A DNA stretch of 11,237 nt from assembly GCA_001931875.2 (NCBI GenBank), contig MSJH02000564.1, positions 1-11,237 on the forward strand, in the 5' to 3' direction. Made by a program: the position numbers and the translations under genes. Each line of letters starts with the position of its first letter. The first letter of the stretch is position 1. Below, one piece after another: positions 8,840 to 11,237 of the stretch. The DNA is from Byssochlamys sp. IMV 00236 (Eukaryota; Ascomycota; Eurotiomycetes; Eurotiales; Thermoascaceae). The notes under the pieces are model-generated. The model ran no database searches. It was not told the DNA's origin and saw only the letters and a program-made list of their open reading frames with translations.

Positions 8840-8888
8840 GGTTTCGATTTTCATATCTTTGACTTTTTATTCTTATTAATTATATAAA

Positions 8889-10226
8889 ATGGTTGCTGAT
8901 AAAGGAAAAGTACTTCTCGCTTACTCTGGTGGTTTGGATACCTCTGTCATCTTGGCATGGCTGATCGAACAAGGTTATGAAACTATGGCTTACATTGCTG
9001 ATGTGGGTCAAGAAGAAGACTTTGAAGCTATCAAGAAGAAGGCTCTTGCTGTAGGTGCTAGCAAAGTGTTTGTTGAGGTAATTCATATATATACAGTGGG
9101 ATATCATGTATTTATTCTATATATTCTATAGGATCTTAAAGAAGAATTCGTAAAGACCCAAATCTTTCCAGCAATTCAAGCCAATGCTGTTTACGAATCG
9201 GTCTATCTCTTGGGCACATCCTTGGCTCGTCCTGTAATTGCCCGCAAACAAATTGAAATTGCTGCTCGTGAAGGCTGTCAATATGTTTCCCACGGTTGTA
9301 CCGGAAAGGGTAACGACCAGGTTCGTTTCGAATTGGCTTACTATGCCTTAAAGAATGATATCCAAGTCATTGCTCCTTGGAGATTACCCAGTAAGTGAAT
9401 AGATTTAAGCTGTATGTGATCTTGTACTTATATGTTATCAGTCTTTTTTGAACGCTTTGCTGGTCGTAGCGCTCTTTTAGATTTTGCTGCTGAGAAAGGT
9501 ATCCATGTGAGTCAGACAAAGGCCAAGCCATGGTCAACCGATGAAAACTTGTTTCACATCTCCTATGAGGCTGGTATTCTAGAAGACCCTAATGTCACTC
9601 CTCCCAAGGAAATGTGGAAGCTCACGGTCGATCCTGAAGATGCTCCTGACAGACCTGAACGCATCACGATTACCTTTGAAAAGGGTATCCCTGTCAAGGT
9701 CGTCAATCACAACGATGGTCATGAAGAAACTGAACCTGTCAAACTCTTTACCTACCTCAACACAGTCGCCCGTCGTAACGGAATTGGCCGTATTGATATT
9801 GTCGAGTCTCGATTCATCGGTGTCAAGTCTCGTGGATGTTACGAAACCCCTGGTGGAACTATTCTTCGTACAGCTCACCAAGATCTCGAAGGACTCACTC
9901 TGGATGGTCATTTGCGTGCTTATCGTGATCAAAACATTACTATTCCTTATGGTCGTGCTCTTTACAACGGCCAATACTTTTCACCTGAATGTGACTTTTT
10001 GAGTAAAGCAATTCCATTGACACAAGTCAATGTGACAGGTGATGTCAAGTTGAAGCTCTATAAAGGTAATACCGTCGTCGAAGGTCGTATCGCTCGTGGA
10101 CCTGGTGCCAGATTATACGATATGCAAGAATCATCTATGGATGAACAAGGTGGCTATAACCCTGAGGATGCTAATGGTTTCATCAAGTGTCATGCTATTC
10201 GTCTCAAGAAGTGGACTCCCCAATAA
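8889..10226 (+). CDS. ARG1: Argininosuccinate synthase
   Basis: Three exons, 8889-9077, 9132-9390 and 9442-10226, give 410 aa, matching the family (about 410-420 aa in fungi and animals). The enzyme joins citrulline and aspartate using ATP, releasing AMP and pyrophosphate, in the penultimate step of arginine synthesis; it acts in the cytosol as a homotetramer. The N-terminal ATP-pyrophosphatase loop AYSGGLDTS (residues 11-19) is intact, followed by [14 protein letters not shown] (84-97) and the nucleotide/aspartate-binding segment [14 protein letters not shown] (117-130). [20 protein letters not shown] and [10 protein letters not shown] mark the C-terminal synthetase domain. Intron 1 (9078-9131) is phase 0. 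Intron 2 (9391-9441, donor GTAAGT) splits codon 150 and restores the expected [13 protein letters not shown]. The start is the first ATG after the TATA box and gives the usual N-terminus. An upstream TGACTCA suggests amino-acid control. No damage is seen. Confidence 0.97.
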
Positions 10227-10511
10227 TAATATATGCATATATACATATCCCCTCATTTTTGTGTTGATAGAGTAAAATAATAAAAAGAACCCCTTTTGTG
10301 TATACATTAAAATTGTTTCATTTCATAAACTTAAGCATCCAGTCACCTTAGAAAACGTAGTCTGTCTCCTAGCTTTCGTACCATTTTAAACCCCAATCTT
10401 TACAAGCATATTTTAATAATATAAAAACCACAAGTCTCTTGGTATTTTTTAGATGCCAAAATACTGATAGCAATAAACGGTTGATTTGTAAAAATTTTAG
10501 ATAGTTCAAGG
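10227..10511. other. Convergent intergenic spacer
   Basis: This AT-rich spacer lies between the end of the synthase gene and the end of the opposing unknown gene. It holds the synthase 3' UTR with the AATAAA signal at 10279-10284. I see nothing else in it. Confidence 0.6.
10279..10284 (+). terminator. AATAAA poly(A) signal of ARG1
   Basis: AATAAA lies 53 bp after the synthase stop codon, in AT-rich sequence with TATATGCATATATACATAT upstream that may act as an efficiency element. Position and word fit a fungal 3' end. Confidence 0.55.
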
Positions 10512-11070
10512 CTAACAACTAGAAGTGTAAAAAGTTTTACAGATCGATCTAATGGATGGTCCATCAAATTGGACTAGTCCTTTGTTTTCTTTTACAAGCT
10601 TTTTCTGTACTTCTTGCACCTTTAGTACGCCTTTCTATGAAAAAAAAAAAAAAGTTAGAACGCTTACATATATTCATGATGACAAGTCAAATCATACATA
10701 CAAACAAAGTTGCCAAAATTTTAAGATATTGGACAAGGCATATCCTGTCATTCCAGTTGGTAGGTAATTTGGCCGTTCTTGTTTTGAGGACCTTCCAATT
10801 GTTTTCATCATGGAAAGACATCTCGCAGAGTGTGACTTGTGTTGTTACAACATGAACGAAAAATACCTTGAGTTCTTCGAAGGTTTTTTTTGAAGCATTC
10901 TTGTAGTGGGAAGCTTCTTTCCTTAAGGCAGACATACTACACTCTAATATTTTTAATGAATCCTCTATTGTGTGCGTTGTATGCTCCTTTAAAATGCCAC
11001 TATAAAATGTATCACTAAGAATGAAGTATCTGACATTGTTGTATTCAGCTTTGTTATTGTAAAAAGGCAG
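10512..11070 (-). CDS. Uncharacterised protein, 5' end unresolved
   Basis: I do not recognise the family. The minus-strand frame is open from just below a TAA at 11071-11073 down to 10702, then an intron (10701-10635; donor GTATGT, a T14 tract, acceptor CATAG), then a final exon 10634-10512 ending in TAG. The first part encodes YFILSDTFYSGILKEH and MSALRKEASHYKNASKKTFEE, followed by FFVHVVTTQVTLCEMSFHDE; the last exon is Lys/Glu-rich (VQEVQKKLVKENKG). Phase and reading improve across the intron, which supports a real gene. The first in-frame ATG is at 10933-10935, but the sequence before it is equally protein-like, so an upstream exon beyond about 11048 is likely. A low-complexity Asn/Ser-rich reading occurs near 11150-11230 but could not be joined in phase. 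No signal peptide or transmembrane segment is evident. It converges on the synthase gene. Confidence 0.6.
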
Positions 11071-11237
11071 TTAAGTCGATGACTTGCGAATTAGGTTCTT
11101 TATTAAGAAGAGCTGAATATTATTAAATTAAGCTTGTGTGAGAGTTTACTTGGGTAGAGAATCTATGGCTGCTATTTATATTATTGTCGTCACTGACATT
11201 ATTTATGCTTATGTTATTATTGTTATACTAGTAGCTA
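11071..11237. other. Window edge, probable upstream part of the unknown gene
   Basis: This AT-rich end may hold an intron and a further exon of the minus-strand unknown gene, which would continue beyond the window. I found no splice pair here that keeps the downstream phase, so nothing is assigned. Confidence 0.3.

Larger units (their letters stand above)
8424..8888. promoter_or_regulatory. Shared divergent promoter, oxygenase / ARG1
   Basis: These 465 bp separate the start codons of the minus-strand oxygenase and the plus-strand argininosuccinate synthase, so they must hold both promoters. They contain a T18 run (8461-8478), a Gcn4-type site (8576-8582) and a TATA box near the synthase. A second, imperfect Gcn4-like word, TGAGTCC (8423-8429), abuts the oxygenase start. 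The long minus-strand open frame at 8417-8782 looks like a chance reading (Phe/Ile-rich, with a lysine run from the T18 tract) and is not called. Confidence 0.7.

Noticed and set aside
9579..10002. Antisense and shifted frames within argininosuccinate synthase
   Set aside because: Shadows of a strongly conserved coding exon in another frame.
4958..11070. The intact genes as one novel functional system
   Set aside because: The recognised genes belong to unrelated processes; only promoter sharing and 3' overlap link neighbours, which is common in compact fungal genomes.

Overview
The window looks like nuclear DNA of an early-diverging fungus, most likely a mucoralean (Mucoromycota). The reasons are AT-rich spacers, many short introns (41-67 nt) with GTA-type donors and YAG or AAG acceptors, TATA and AATAAA signals, and protein sequences that read like the mucoralean versions of known families. 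Genus and species cannot be told from the sequence alone. No RNA gene, CRISPR array or bacterial-type feature is visible.

Left part (1-4957). No intact gene is visible. It holds AT-rich low-complexity DNA with short tandem repeats (431-452), a ~30-bp degenerate minisatellite (about 1054-1180), a damaged minus-strand reading frame of unknown family (2324-2884), and a decayed minus-strand transposase (2967-4629). The transposase is broken by frameshifts, mostly at homopolymers or short repeats, and by in-frame stops.

Right part (4958-11070). Four genes are packed closely. (1) A plus-strand 11-exon gene (4958-7532) encodes a ~695-aa Gyp7-type TBC-domain Rab GTPase-activating protein with both catalytic fingers. 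(2) A minus-strand 4-exon gene (7522-8423) encodes a ~242-aa phytanoyl-CoA-dioxygenase-like 2-oxoglutarate/Fe(II) oxygenase. Its coding end overlaps that of the TBC gene by 11 bp, tail to tail. (3) A plus-strand 3-exon gene (8889-10226) encodes a complete 410-aa argininosuccinate synthase. It shares a 465-bp divergent promoter with the oxygenase, and that promoter carries a perfect Gcn4/CPC1-type site, TGACTCA. (4) A minus-strand gene of unknown function (10512 to about 11070), with one clear intron, converges on the synthase; its 5' end is not resolved.

The intact genes belong to unrelated processes: vesicle traffic, small-molecule oxidation and arginine synthesis. I see no evidence that they form one dedicated system. 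The most informative points are the overlapping convergent 3' ends, the shared promoter with an amino-acid-control site, the hidden and ambiguous introns, and the broken transposase. Splice sites were assigned by eye from reading frame and remembered family patterns; no alignment or RNA evidence was available.
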